Shown: positions 54,099 to 62,874, counted from the stretch's first letter. The stretch: 64,000 nucleotides of DNA from Filifactor villosus (GCF_042652965.1 NZ_JBHSHL010000050.1:15300-79299); one strand, 5' to 3'. Notes: generated by a model not told the origin, from the sequence alone. Translations and numbers: made by a program.

Positions 54099-54995
54099 CT
54101 ATTGCAAATGCATAGCCTTTTGAACCTGAGAGACAAGAACGGACAGGAGAATCAGAGTTCCTCCCAGCATCACACGAAGACTCAAGGCTTCCCCTAGGTA
54201 GATAACCGCAACCAATGGGGCAAAGAGAAGCTCGGTGGTCAATATCAGTGCCGTTTCTGTAGAAGAGACCTTTTTTTGTACGATATTTTGTGCAACAAAG
54301 GCAAAGAGGGTACTGACAAGACTCAGATATAAAAGGGGACGATGGACCTCGATCATGTTTGCAAAACATAGTCCTTTCCTCTCAAACACTAGGGAAACAG
54401 CGAGCGAAAGAATACTTACGACACTAAACTGCACTAAAGAAAGCACAATCGGATCCGAATCGTGCGAAAACCTCTCAATACTGACGACATGCGCGGCATA
54501 GCAGAATGCCGAAAGTACCGACAGCAGGTCACCGATCTGAAATCCTGTCCGTACATCGAAGCTCATAATAAAAAGTCCTAAAAAGATAAATACGACTGCG
54601 ATCCGTTCCGCCTTGGAGATCGAGGTTCTGTTGACAGCCATCGACAAAAAAGGCACCAGAAGAACATAGGAACTGACGATAAAACTCTGCTTGGAAGCGG
54701 GAAGATAGACCAGACCCGTCAAGAGAAACGCAAAGCCTCCGAACATAAACAGACCGATCAAAGCTCCTCTTCGCATATCAACTCTTTGTATTCCCGCAAG
54801 TCTCTTCGCAAAGAGAAGGGCCAAAACCGCCGTGGGCGGAAAAAACCTCATAAAGAGAAGAGAGAACGGAGGCAAAATGTCAAGAGCCTCCTTAGATGCA
54901 CTGTAGCTGCTCCCCCAGGCAAAAGCTACCAACAACAGAATAAACTTATATCCCCACAAACCTCGCTTGTTTTTGATGTAATTTCCTCCTTTCAA
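54099..54995 (-). CDS. DMT-superfamily exporter (EamA family)
   Basis: About 290-298 residues, ten membrane helices in two EamA repeats. AFAWGSSYSASKEAL (first repeat, helix 1) and RFFPPTAVLALLFAKR are characteristic. The second repeat has LLSVLSAFCYAAHVVSIERF and LLFAPLVAVIYLGEALSLRVMLGGTLIL. Exports metabolites, commonly amino acids or drugs; substrate unknown. The start is unclear: the frame's only upstream start is TTG 54995, which lies before the AAAGGAGG site, while the codon at ideal distance after it (54977) is ATC. The upstream TPR-like gene ends 22 nt before it, so the two are cotranscribed. Confidence 0.85.
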   Translation of the reverse strand: MKGGNYIKNKRGLWGYKFILLLVAFAWGSSYSASKEALDILPPFSLLFMRFFPPTAVLALLFAKRLAGIQRVDMRRGALIGLFMFGGFAFLLTGLVYLPASKQSFIVSSYVLLVPFLSMAVNRTSISKAERIAVVFIFLGLFIMSFDVRTGFQIGDLLSVLSAFCYAAHVVSIERFSHDSDPIVLSLVQFSVVSILSLAVSLVFERKGLCFANMIEVHRPLLYLSLVSTLFAFVAQNIVQKKVSSTETALILTTELLFAPLVAVIYLGEALSLRVMLGGTLILLSVLVSQVQKAMHLQ

Positions 54996-55017
54996 ACTTC
55001 TTATTCAACGTTTTTCT

Positions 55018-55503
55018 CTATTTCCCTTCGACAAAATCCCTTAACTGTACATATCTCGGATCGTACTTCTCCTGTTTCAGAAGAAGGCGACACAGCTCCC
55101 TCGCTCTTTTCTTCTTGCTGTCATTCTCATAACAGACCAGCATATCATAGTAGTTGGGATCAAAATCGATCCTCTCCCTCTGCCAAAACGTATCCAAACG
55201 CTCAAAACATTCGACAGCCCGAGCATAGTCACGTTTTAGTGAATAGACGATACCGGAGGCAAAGTAGAGCCTCTGTTTTTCAAAATCATCGAGGTCCTCG
55301 CTTTGTATCCCTTTTTGAAGGGTCTCAAGCGCCTTGTCGTACATTTGAAAAAATCGGATCCACGAATTCGAGCGATAGATATAATCCTCCGCTCTGGATA
55401 GTTTGCGAAAGAACATCATATAGATCATTCGAAGACAAAATACGGCAACGATGACATAGATGAACTTGATCGGTGTTGAAACCATAATTTTTGATGAAAA
55501 CAC
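55018..55503 (-). CDS. Membrane-anchored TPR-like protein, 161 aa
   Basis: Start GTG 55503 with GAGGAGGAAG 5 nt upstream. One N-terminal membrane segment (FIYVIVAVFCLRMIYMMFF, about 14-32) and then about 125 residues of paired helices (YDKALETLQKGIQSED, RLYFASGIVYSLKRDYARAVECFERL, YYDMLVCYENDSKKKRARELCRLLLKQ) in the tetratricopeptide style. No enzyme motif. Cotranscribed with the EamA exporter downstream. Function unknown. Confidence 0.75.
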   Translation of the reverse strand: MFSSKIMVSTPIKFIYVIVAVFCLRMIYMMFFRKLSRAEDYIYRSNSWIRFFQMYDKALETLQKGIQSEDLDDFEKQRLYFASGIVYSLKRDYARAVECFERLDTFWQRERIDFDPNYYDMLVCYENDSKKKRARELCRLLLKQEKYDPRYVQLRDFVEGK

Positions 55504-55976
55504 AGGCCTTCCTCCTCGGTATCTGTTTTATGTAAGATTATACGTCCTCCTTTATACCATTCAACCTTCCGTTTTCCGCAGTATCTCGGATCTTTACCCC
55601 TTTGTCCGGAGATCATATACGGCCGACCTTCATCATTCGATCGGGTAGCAGTGAATGATCCGCTTCAAATATCATCCCTATAAAAAATGATATAAGCGTG
55701 AAAATACTTCATCGGCTGTAAAAAAACGTCACCATACCGATTTAAAAGAAAATAATATAAAAGAGCACTTTAATACTGATTTATTATATCACAGACAAAA
55801 AGCAAAAAACAGGTTTCACCGTAACCTTCCTTAAAATCGAACCTCTTCGTTGATCCCTTACGCATACAAACCCTAACTTGACTTGTAAAAAATACATTGA
55901 ACATAGAAGGCAAAAATCCGATTTTGTGGTAATATAATAAGGTAAATCGTAATTTTTAAAACTCAAGGAGGCACGA
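55504..55976. other. Intergenic region between TPR-like gene and transketolase
   Basis: About 470 bp, divergent. The only notable item is TAATATAATAAGG (about 55930), which could include the transketolase -10 box; no matching -35 found. No repeat of families A-C. Confidence 0.45.
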
Positions 55977-56807
55977 ATGAAATCTTACAAGCGTTTAGAA
56001 GAACATGCCCGAACAATGCGAAAAAACATTGTCAAGATGGTCACATCGGCAAACTCCGGTCATCCCGGGGGTTCTCTCTCAGGTGTTGAAATCTTGACCT
56101 CTCTTTACTTTGAAGAGATGAATTTCAGCAAAGACAACTACGAAGACCCAAACCGCGACCGTTTTGTCCTGTCAAAAGGCCATGCTTCTCCTTTATTATA
56201 CTCCGCCCTGGTCGAAAAAGGTCTGATCGACGAAGCGGAACTTTCCACCTTTCGAAAAATCAACAGCCGTCTTCAAGGTCATCCCAATATGAACTACGTC
56301 AAAGGGGTTGAAATGTCGACAGGTTCCTTGGGACAAGGTCTGTCCGCCGCTGTCGGTATGGCTCTGTCCGCGAAAGTCCATGATCAAAGCTACAGGGTCT
56401 ACTCCCTTCTGGGAGACGGCGAGATCCAGGAAGGTCAGATCTGGGAAGCTGCTATGAGTGCAGCCCAGTTCAAACTCGACAACCTCGTTGCCATTGTAGA
56501 TAACAATAACCTGCAGATCGACGGTGAGCTGACGGAGGTCATGAGTCCCTATCCGATCGGCGAAAAATTCTCCGCCTTCGGTTGGGAGGTCATCGAAGCG
56601 GACGGACACAACTACGACGAACTACTGGAGGCCTATGCCAAAGCACGCGAAACAAAGGGAAAACCCACCTGCATCGTTGCAAAGACAGTAAAGGGCAAGG
56701 GAGTCTCCTATATGGAAAACCAATGCGGATGGCACGGAAACGCTCCGAGCCCCGAGCAATGTGAGCTTGCGATAAAAGAATTGGAAGGAGATGGAGAACA
56801 TGAGTAA
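55977..56807 (+). CDS. Transketolase, N-terminal subunit
   Basis: 276 residues. Thiamine-diphosphate-binding half of a split transketolase in the non-oxidative pentose phosphate path. Present are SGHPGGSLSGVEIL (about 25-38), DRFVLSKGHASPLLY (substrate His, about 59-73), the GDG...N ThDP/Mg motif LLGDGEIQEGQIWEAAMSA...DNNNLQIDG and KTVKGKGVSYMEN. AAGGAGG precedes ATG 55977. Overlaps the C-terminal gene by 8 nt, giving equal synthesis. Confidence 0.94.
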   Translation: MKSYKRLEEHARTMRKNIVKMVTSANSGHPGGSLSGVEILTSLYFEEMNFSKDNYEDPNRDRFVLSKGHASPLLYSALVEKGLIDEAELSTFRKINSRLQGHPNMNYVKGVEMSTGSLGQGLSAAVGMALSAKVHDQSYRVYSLLGDGEIQEGQIWEAAMSAAQFKLDNLVAIVDNNNLQIDGELTEVMSPYPIGEKFSAFGWEVIEADGHNYDELLEAYAKARETKGKPTCIVAKTVKGKGVSYMENQCGWHGNAPSPEQCELAIKELEGDGEHE

Positions 56808-57729
56808 AAGAGCTACCAGAGATGCCTACGGAACAGCCATTGCAAGGCTGGTGGAACAAAACAAAAACATTATCGTCCTCGATGCCGACCTTTCCAAATC
56901 CACAAAGTCAGCGGAAGCGAAAAAGACCGCTCCCGACAGACACTTTAACTTGGGAATCGCGGAAGCGAATATGATGGGAGTCGCAGCCGGCTTGGCTACC
57001 TGCGGAAACACCGTCTTTGCAAGTTCTTTTGCAATGTTTGCGACCGGACGATGTTTCGACCAGATCCGTAACTCCATCTGTTACCCCAACCTGAATGTCA
57101 AGATCTGCGCCACCCACTCCGGACTGACCGTCGGAGAAGACGGGGCCTCCCATCAAACCGTAGAGGACCTCGCTCTTATGAGAGCCGTTCCCAATATGAA
57201 GGTCTTTTGTCCCTGTGATGCAAGGGAGACCGAAAAAATCATCGAAGCCGTGGCGAACATAGACGGTCCTTGCTATGTCAGATTGGGCCGCCCCGCCGTG
57301 GAAGACGTCTATCAGGAGGACTATGACTTCCAAGTGGGACGAGGCGTCCAACTCAGAGACGGAAAAGATCTTACCTTGGTAGCGACCGGTTTTGAGACGG
57401 GACAGGCGCTTGAAGCTGCCAAACTCTTGGAAGAAGACGGGATCTCCGCTCGAGTCGTCAACATCCATACCATCAAACCCTTGGATCAGGATATCCTGAT
57501 CAAGGCTGCAAAGGAGACTTCCTTCCTCGTTACCTGTGAGGAGCACAATATCTACGGAGGTCTGGGCTCCGCCGTGGCGGAAGTCCTCAGCGAACACTGC
57601 CCGACCAGGGTCATCCGCGTCGGTATCAAAGATACCTTCGGAGAAAGCGGAACTCCGATGCAACTGATCGAAAAATACGGTCTATCCGCAAAGGATATCG
57701 TAAAAGTCGTTAAAGAACATTTGAAATAA
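56800..57729 (+). CDS. Transketolase, C-terminal subunit
   Basis: 309 residues from ATG 56800, placed after GGAAGGAGATGG; ATG 56791 in the same frame is less well spaced. Supplies the pyrimidine-binding domain with the catalytic Glu in FNLGIAEANMMGVAAGLA (about 45-62), THSGLTVGEDGASHQTVEDL (about 106-125) and the C-terminal TCEEHNIYGGLGSAVAE domain. Together with the upstream gene it forms the complete enzyme. Split transketolases are common in Clostridia and archaea. Ends at a strong terminator. Confidence 0.94.
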   Translation: MSKRATRDAYGTAIARLVEQNKNIIVLDADLSKSTKSAEAKKTAPDRHFNLGIAEANMMGVAAGLATCGNTVFASSFAMFATGRCFDQIRNSICYPNLNVKICATHSGLTVGEDGASHQTVEDLALMRAVPNMKVFCPCDARETEKIIEAVANIDGPCYVRLGRPAVEDVYQEDYDFQVGRGVQLRDGKDLTLVATGFETGQALEAAKLLEEDGISARVVNIHTIKPLDQDILIKAAKETSFLVTCEEHNIYGGLGSAVAEVLSEHCPTRVIRVGIKDTFGESGTPMQLIEKYGLSAKDIVKVVKEHLK

Positions 57730-57743
57730 AAAATATTCGGAAT

Positions 57744-57788
57744 AAAAAACCTGCCACACCGATAGCTTTCGGTACGGCAGGTTTTTTT
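57744..57788 (+). terminator. Terminator after transketolase genes
   Basis: AAAAACCTGCC / GGCAGGTTTTT outer stem with an inner ACCGA/TCGGT stem; T7 tail. Confidence 0.92.
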
Positions 57789-57832
57789 AGAGGAATGTTG
57801 CACGGGCCAGAAAACCCTATTGTATCACCGCT

Positions 57833-57895
57833 TTATACTACGATAAAAGTATGAAGATATCTATTTTTTGACCACAAAAAATTATTCTATCTTCT
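57833..57895 (+). repeat. Family A repeat, left half interrupted by another copy
   Basis: TTTATACTACGATAAAAGTA left end to TTATTCTATCTTC, where the next A copy begins. Confidence 0.65.
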
Positions 57896-57896
57896 T

Positions 57897-58005
57897 ATAC
57901 TATTTTTCAATAGAAGTGTGGATATATCTATTTTTCGATGACTAAAAACTATGTTGTCTTCTATGGATCGCAGATTGTTTATATCCACAGCTCAAGTATA
58001 ATTGT
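57897..58005 (+). repeat. Family A repeat
   Basis: ATACTATTTTTCAATAGAAG left end; ATATCCACAGCTCAAGTATA right end. Very close to the copy at 25934. Confidence 0.8.
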
Positions 58006-58062
58006 ATTTACTTTGGAGCCACGCAAGTTCGTCTTATCTTTTACGGAGTACAAGTCAGCGAG

Positions 58063-58257
58063 AGGTAGTATCTGTATAATGGTGTAAAATAAGAAGAGCC
58101 AAAGTGCTCGCGTTATAGGTATATACAATTTAAAACAATACCAAGGAAGAACACAAACGGCTCAACTCAACATTACACAAAATCGGGAAGAAATTCTATA
58201 ACTAATCGCAAGCGATCACGATACCGCCTTCCCTATCATTTGTTATTTCAACTTTTC
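58063..58257 (+). repeat. 195-bp direct repeat, left copy (IS256-family end relic)
   Basis: About 97% identical to 60646-60839. Begins AGGTAGTATCTGTATAATGG. Inside, ACGGCTCAACTCAACATTAC and following would read (x)AQLNITQNREEIL, like the start of IS256-family transposases, but the start is ACG and a stop follows, so it is a dead remnant. The last 26 bp are non-IS DNA and reach into the 3' end of the MerR gene. Confidence 0.85.
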
Positions 58258-58983
58258 TTTTATATACTCCTGAATAGCATCACACACATACTGAGCGGTC
58301 CCCTCTCCGAACTTATCCAAGTTATTTTTAAACTCTTCATTTTGAGCATATCCGTAACCGATACTTGAGAACACGTCGATAGAACAATCAAACGAATATT
58401 TGCAGAGATGCTTATGCAGCTTTTCTGCCAAGTCTGTATTTTCTTTGGATGCCGGACTTGATCCTTTGGATCTATTCTCAGAAAAAGCAAAGAATATCTC
58501 GTTAAACCCGTCCGCGATCTCCTGCTCTTTCCCCTTCTGTTTTTCAGCAGCCTGTTCCACCACTTCTTTTCCATACATCTCGATCGCAGCCTGTTTATAT
58601 TTTTGATTGTCTTGGTATGTGAACCCTTTAAATTTTTCCCTTGTTGACATAGTGACCTTCCTTTCTTGAGACTCAATGGTCTTTTCCAATGTGTCGATCA
58701 ACGTTAGGAGTCTTTGTTCCTCTTTTTTCATCAAAACCAGCTGGGTTTTTAAATGAGATAAAACCTCTTCCTCTTCCTGTTTTAACAGTCCTTTGATCTG
58801 CTTCAAAGAAAATCCCAAATACTTATAAAATAGTATCATCTGCAAAAATGACATATCCTCTTCGGAATAATACCTGTACCCATTATCATGTTTTTCGGGA
58901 GACAGCAAGCCGATTTCATCGTAGTGGTGTAAAGTGCGCACCGATACACCGCTTATTTCACTGACTTTTTTGATCAGATACAT
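58243..58983 (-). CDS. MerR-family regulator with TipAS-like C-terminal domain
   Basis: 246 residues from ATG 58983, behind TAGGAGGTGATC. Winged helix-turn-helix YLIKKVSEISGVSVRTLHHY...GLLSP (1-30), wing NGYRYYSEED, and a coiled coil to about residue 115. The C-terminal domain carries the TipAS pattern (GFTYQDNQKYKQAAIEMYG, C-terminal helices about residue 200). TipA-type proteins bind thiopeptides or other drugs and activate exporters. A promoter of the classic long-spacer MerR type lies upstream. The MFS gene nearby could be its target (inference). Confidence 0.9.
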   Translation of the reverse strand: MYLIKKVSEISGVSVRTLHHYDEIGLLSPEKHDNGYRYYSEEDMSFLQMILFYKYLGFSLKQIKGLLKQEEEEVLSHLKTQLVLMKKEEQRLLTLIDTLEKTIESQERKVTMSTREKFKGFTYQDNQKYKQAAIEMYGKEVVEQAAEKQKGKEQEIADGFNEIFFAFSENRSKGSSPASKENTDLAEKLHKHLCKYSFDCSIDVFSSIGYGYAQNEEFKNNLDKFGEGTAQYVCDAIQEYIKEKLK

Positions 58984-59006
58984 AAGATCACCTCCTAACA
59001 AGGATA

Positions 59007-59037
59007 AGTATAAGCTGTCACGTTACGTCATAGTCAA
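59007..59037 (-). promoter_or_regulatory. MerR-type promoter with 19-bp spacer
   Basis: Minus strand TTGACT (59032-59037), 19-bp spacer, TATACT (59007-59012). The spacer holds a near-palindrome TGACGTAACGTGACA. Spacers of 19 bp are diagnostic of MerR-family-controlled promoters. Confidence 0.7.
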
Positions 59038-59055
59038 TATATTTTTGAAAATTTT

Positions 59056-59086
59056 TATACTATTGTCTATTAAAATTGACAGGGTC
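59056..59086 (-). repeat. Family B repeat end cut by IS21
   Basis: TATACTATTGTCTATTAAAA then TTGACAGGGTC, followed at once by the IS end TGTTTATGG. Confidence 0.65.
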
Positions 59087-59410
59087 TGTTTATGGTAATA
59101 TAAAACTACAAAAAAGGAAATGAACAATACAAAAAAATAATTGCCGGTACCACCAAAATCCGTTACCCTTTTAAGAGATCCAAAAACTTAGAAGGGGTCA
59201 AGAGAGGAAGTGCTGACAATTATCACTATTAAGTATATACGAGAATTGTATTTTAGGGAAGAAAAATCGCTCAGTGAGATCATGAAACTCACCGGAAGAA
59301 ATTACCGAACCATCAAAAAATATATAGAAATGGAGGATTTCAACGAAAAAGAACAACCCCACAACAGAACAAGAAAATCCGATGTCATCCGACCCATTAT
59401 TCGTCAATAG
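59087..59410 (+). pseudogene. Truncated IS21-family element: left end and istA stub
   Basis: Element-like start TGTTTATGGTAATATAAAAC at 59087. GTG 59210 (AGAGGAA upstream) opens a 66-codon frame, ITIKYIRELYFREEKSLSEI with GRNYRTIKKYI. This is the N-terminal helix-turn-helix of IstA transposases, which normally reach about 400-500 residues. It stops at 59410, where unrelated DNA (the 3' end of the MFS gene) begins; istB and the right end are absent. Non-functional relic. Confidence 0.8.
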
Positions 59411-59427
59411 TTTTGTGAATACCGACA

Positions 59428-60619
59428 TCAATTAATAACACTCTCTTTAGAATAATTAGTTGTAACTGTCACTAAACAAAAGGTTTCAACAATAAAGTTC
59501 GCTATAATTATAGATAAGATAATAAAGTTATCACTCTTATCAAGAGCAGCACCTATTAGGGGTTGAAACATAATTAGCAATAGACTTGAAATAGTACTTA
59601 CCAAAGATGTTGTAGAGGATCTAATATCATCCGGTATATACTCATGTATATATGCATTAATAATTGGCAACTTATATGCTTTACCTGCCCTGTAGAATAA
59701 AATAGCAGCTAAGATTAGAATAAGAGAATTTCCATAAACAAGTATAATCAAGCTCAAAAATGTAAACAATGTTACAACTGTTGATTTTCTATTAATTTTA
59801 ATTTTTTTTTACTAAGTTGCTTACCATAATTACAATTAATAATGCCATACTATTAACGAATGTAAGTACGCCTTTATCCCCACTAAACAAACTTATTTTT
59901 GGTTGCCAAATAAACTGATATATGCTGAAATTAATATATCCACAGGTTAGTAATATAGTGTAGATCCATAATTTTTTTTCTTTTATAAAAGTTTCAACGG
60001 TTTTTTTGTGTAATGACATATAGGTATATGAGAACTGTGATTTGTTGTCAACCCATAAGCCAAATACCAGTACACCTCCTATAATATTAATAATAGCGGA
60101 AATCATCAAAACAATATTCGCTTCTAATTTAATAAAATAAATAAACATTCCTAAAGCAATTCCAATACTACTTGTTACAATCTGGTTTTTAGAAATCAAT
60201 TTTAAAATGTATTTTTTTTCGTAATTATTATTTTTCTTATACTCTGTGATAAGCCAAGGCAATAAAGTTCCGCTTATTTGTGCCTCACCAAGTCCTGCTA
60301 ACAATGCTCCTATATATAAAATCCATATATAGTTATATCCAATTAGATAAACAATATTGGAAATTCCACTGATCACCATTCCAATCATAAATACCTTTAA
60401 TCTACCTATCTCATCAGCTAATCCACCGGTAGGATAATCACAAATCATTTGTGATGCTAACAGAATAGACCAAATGACACCAATTTGTGTATAACTGATA
60501 GAATGTTCTATAAAGAAAATTGTTATTACAGAACTATATAATAACGAAGATAGTTTTAACGAGGCACTTCCAAATAAATAGCATTTATCTATAGATAAAA
60601 AGTTTTTATTTTTAATCAT
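59428..60619 (-). pseudogene. MFS transporter broken by a frameshift in an A9 tract
   Basis: Two frames form one protein: 59798-60619 (273 aa, N-terminal six-plus helices, MFS motif A as DYPTGGLADEIGRLKV) and 59428-59769 (113 aa, last helices). They are out of register at a run of nine A on the minus strand (59802-59810). Losing one A would restore KKIKINRKSTVVTLF and a protein of about 396 residues. The gene is much more AT-rich than its surroundings, so recently acquired. Whether it is dead, phase-variable or a sequencing slip cannot be decided here. Likely drug or metabolite exporter. Confidence 0.85.
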
Positions 60620-60645
60620 TATATTAATCTCCTATCAACAGGCGT

Positions 60646-60839
60646 AGGTAGTATCTGTATAATGGTGTAAAATAAGAAGAGCCGAAGTGCTCGCGTTTAG
60701 GTATATACAATTTAAAACAATACCAAGGAGAAACACAAACGGCTCAACTCAACATTACACAAAATCGGGAAGAAATTCTATAACTAATCGCAAGCGATCA
60801 CGATACCGCCTTCCCTATCATTTGTTATTTCAACTTTTC
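60646..60839 (+). repeat. 195-bp direct repeat, right copy (IS256-family end relic)
   Basis: Differs from 58063-58257 at only a few positions (GAGCCAAAG/GAGCCGAAG, GTTATAGG/GTTTAGG, AAGGAAGAAC/AAGGAGAAAC). Ends beside the stop of the 60845 gene. Confidence 0.85.
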
Positions 60840-60844
60840 CCTCT

Positions 60845-62287
60845 CTAAGGATATATAAACTCCGAAAGAAACTTCGAGGCCTCTCCCGCCTGTTTCGATC
60901 TGTCTTTTTCGATCACATCCGTAATATCCGCGACCCCGTCCACGACCATATTGGAACCGTCCTTCAGGCTTTGATACGGCTCATACTTGAACTTCCTGTC
61001 CTTGTAAGTGACTGTGATTTCACAATCGGAAAACAAGTCGCTGAAATTTGCCTTAAGCAACATATCTCCCATCGAATCCATACTGTAGAAAGAAGAAGCT
61101 TGACCTTTTTCCATATCAGGTTCCACCACAAGGTAGGACAGGCTTACCTCCTCATACTTGGGTATCAGAATATACAGTTCGTCACCCTTGATCGGCGGTT
61201 CTCCGGGATGCTGCGTCTCCATAAAGGAAAGTTTTTGAAGATCGGGCTTCGCCTTCTCCATAATGCCTTGGAAGAGATAGGGAACATCTTTGCTTTGGCT
61301 GTAACCGATAAAGCCGGACAACAGCAGAGGAGCGGACTTGGAAGTCGGGTCTATCCCATTTTTCTTCGCATAATACTCATAGGTAGGATTTAAGCTCGTC
61401 TTCTTCGGCTCGATCTTGGAAATATCTGCATTTTTAAACAAGAAACCTCCCTCTTGTGTTTGGAAGTTCTTTTTCTTTCCCTCATAAGAGATCAGTTTGA
61501 CATTTGCCAAAAGAGCCTTCTCCTGCTCGCTATAGAACAAATTCGGTCTGTCACTCTTTCCGTAGAGGACCCAGTAAGTCGTATCCTTATCTCCCGTAGG
61601 TTTCCTTTCGTACAGACCTCTCCACAACACTTCCATACTTTTGGAAATACCGAACTTATGCTTAGCGACAGCTATTCTATCCCCGTTCTTTACGTCGTTC
61701 AAGGGAAACTGTGAATGGATGTAAGCGATGATCCTCTCTTCAAAGTCGTGTAGTTCAAATTTTTGGAGCATCTCCTTCTCACTCAGTTTCCTTCCGGTAT
61801 TGAGGTCAATGTTTATCACCGAAAGATCGTTGATAGAATAGTCTTCAAGCCTGCTGTACTTCTTCTTTCCCTCATTGTCATAGCTGAAGATGACAAGTGA
61901 CAGAAGATCTCCCTTTCGGTAGACCTTGTAATCTACATTGCTGTACCACTTACTGCCATCCTTGATTTTATTTTTGTAATTCTGAATGGTGTAACGGGCA
62001 AAGTTCTCCATCTGTGAATTGAAATAACGGGCATCCGCCGATTTTATAGTCAGATTCGGAATACGGATGACAACACCGGTCTGTATTTGCCCGTCACTGA
62101 GCTTATAATCCCTGATCTTGAGCTTCTGCACCTGCTTTGACAGATGAACAAGATCCTTTTTTGCATCGAGCTTTTCGTACCTCGCCTTTCCTCCCAGACC
62201 GTTGACAGTCTCCGGCCTAAGGGAAAAGGAAAAAACCATAGCTACGACCAACAACAAACTGTAAATTACAACTTTGTACTTCTTCAT
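60845..62287 (-). CDS. Secreted or membrane-anchored RsiV-like (DUF3298/DUF4163-type) protein
   Basis: 480 residues with an uncleaved anchor or signal (VVIYSLLLVVAMVFSFSLRP, about 6-25). The segment VVIRIPNLTIKSADARYFNS...NFARYTIQNYK (about 72-105), followed by YSNVDYKVYRKGDLLSLVIFSYD and SVINIDLNTGRKLSEKEML, is the pattern of DUF4163 plus DUF3298 as in RsiV. The later 250 residues are not recognised. Role unknown; perhaps a ligand-sensing envelope protein. GGAGGCC precedes ATG 62287. Confidence 0.75.
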   Translation of the reverse strand: MKKYKVVIYSLLLVVAMVFSFSLRPETVNGLGGKARYEKLDAKKDLVHLSKQVQKLKIRDYKLSDGQIQTGVVIRIPNLTIKSADARYFNSQMENFARYTIQNYKNKIKDGSKWYSNVDYKVYRKGDLLSLVIFSYDNEGKKKYSRLEDYSINDLSVINIDLNTGRKLSEKEMLQKFELHDFEERIIAYIHSQFPLNDVKNGDRIAVAKHKFGISKSMEVLWRGLYERKPTGDKDTTYWVLYGKSDRPNLFYSEQEKALLANVKLISYEGKKKNFQTQEGGFLFKNADISKIEPKKTSLNPTYEYYAKKNGIDPTSKSAPLLLSGFIGYSQSKDVPYLFQGIMEKAKPDLQKLSFMETQHPGEPPIKGDELYILIPKYEEVSLSYLVVEPDMEKGQASSFYSMDSMGDMLLKANFSDLFSDCEITVTYKDRKFKYEPYQSLKDGSNMVVDGVADITDVIEKDRSKQAGEASKFLSEFIYP

Positions 62288-62313
62288 AACGGCCTCCGAT
62301 CCAAGGCTCCCGC

Positions 62314-62433
62314 CTTATACTACTATTCCTTTGAATAATGGATATCAACGATTTGCACTCTATAGAAGAGAAAACGAATTTTCGTGGTTGCAAAACAGAT
62401 ATAACCATACTTCTATCGAAGAATAGTATTATA
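62314..62433 (-). repeat. Family A repeat, reverse orientation
   Basis: TATACTACTATTCCTTTGAA left end, ACTTCTATCGAAGAATAGTA right end. Confidence 0.8.
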
Positions 62434-62570
62434 TACTGCTATTTATCAAAATTATCTCACAGTGAGATCGTTTTGTAAAGCCAAGGGGACTCAACGGCGT
62501 TGATACGAAAAAACGGCAATAAAAAAAGTCCGCACGAACCATTAAAATAACGTTTCGTACAGACCCTTAG

Positions 62571-62645
62571 TGGCAGGGGCGGCAGGATTTGAACCCACGA
62601 CATTCGGTTTTGGAGACCGACGTTCTACCACTGAACTACACCCCT
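62571..62645 (-). tRNA. tRNA-Trp (CCA)
   Basis: Minus-strand cloverleaf with anticodon loop CTCCAAA, acceptor AGGGGTG, T-loop GGTTCAAATCC and encoded CCA. Last gene of the nine-tRNA cluster. Confidence 0.95.
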
Positions 62646-62702
62646 AAAAATGAAAATGAATGGATAAAAAGATACTACATCTTATAGTATCTTTTTATAA
62701 AC

Positions 62703-62779
<77 letters not shown>

Positions 62780-62791
62780 TCACTGCGAGGC

Positions 62792-62868
62792 TGGTCGAGG
62801 TGGAGGGACTCGAACCCCCGGCCCCATGGTCCCAAACCATGTGCGCTACCAAACTGCGCTACACCTCG
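62792..62868 (-). tRNA. tRNA-Pro (TGG)
   Basis: Anticodon loop TTTGGGA, acceptor CGAGGTG, encoded CCA. Confidence 0.95.
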
Positions 62869-62874
62869 GAAAAC

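Larger units (their letters stand above)
58063..60839. mobile_element. 2.8-kb island between 195-bp direct repeats
   Basis: Contains a MerR/TipA-like regulator, an IS21-type istA stub with left end, and a frameshifted AT-rich MFS transporter. The flanking direct repeats would permit gain or loss by homologous recombination. The base composition of the MFS gene differs clearly from that of the neighbours. Confidence 0.65.

Noticed and set aside
58063..58257. Functional IS256 transposase
   Set aside because: Only the first dozen codons remain, the start is ACG and a stop follows; a relic.
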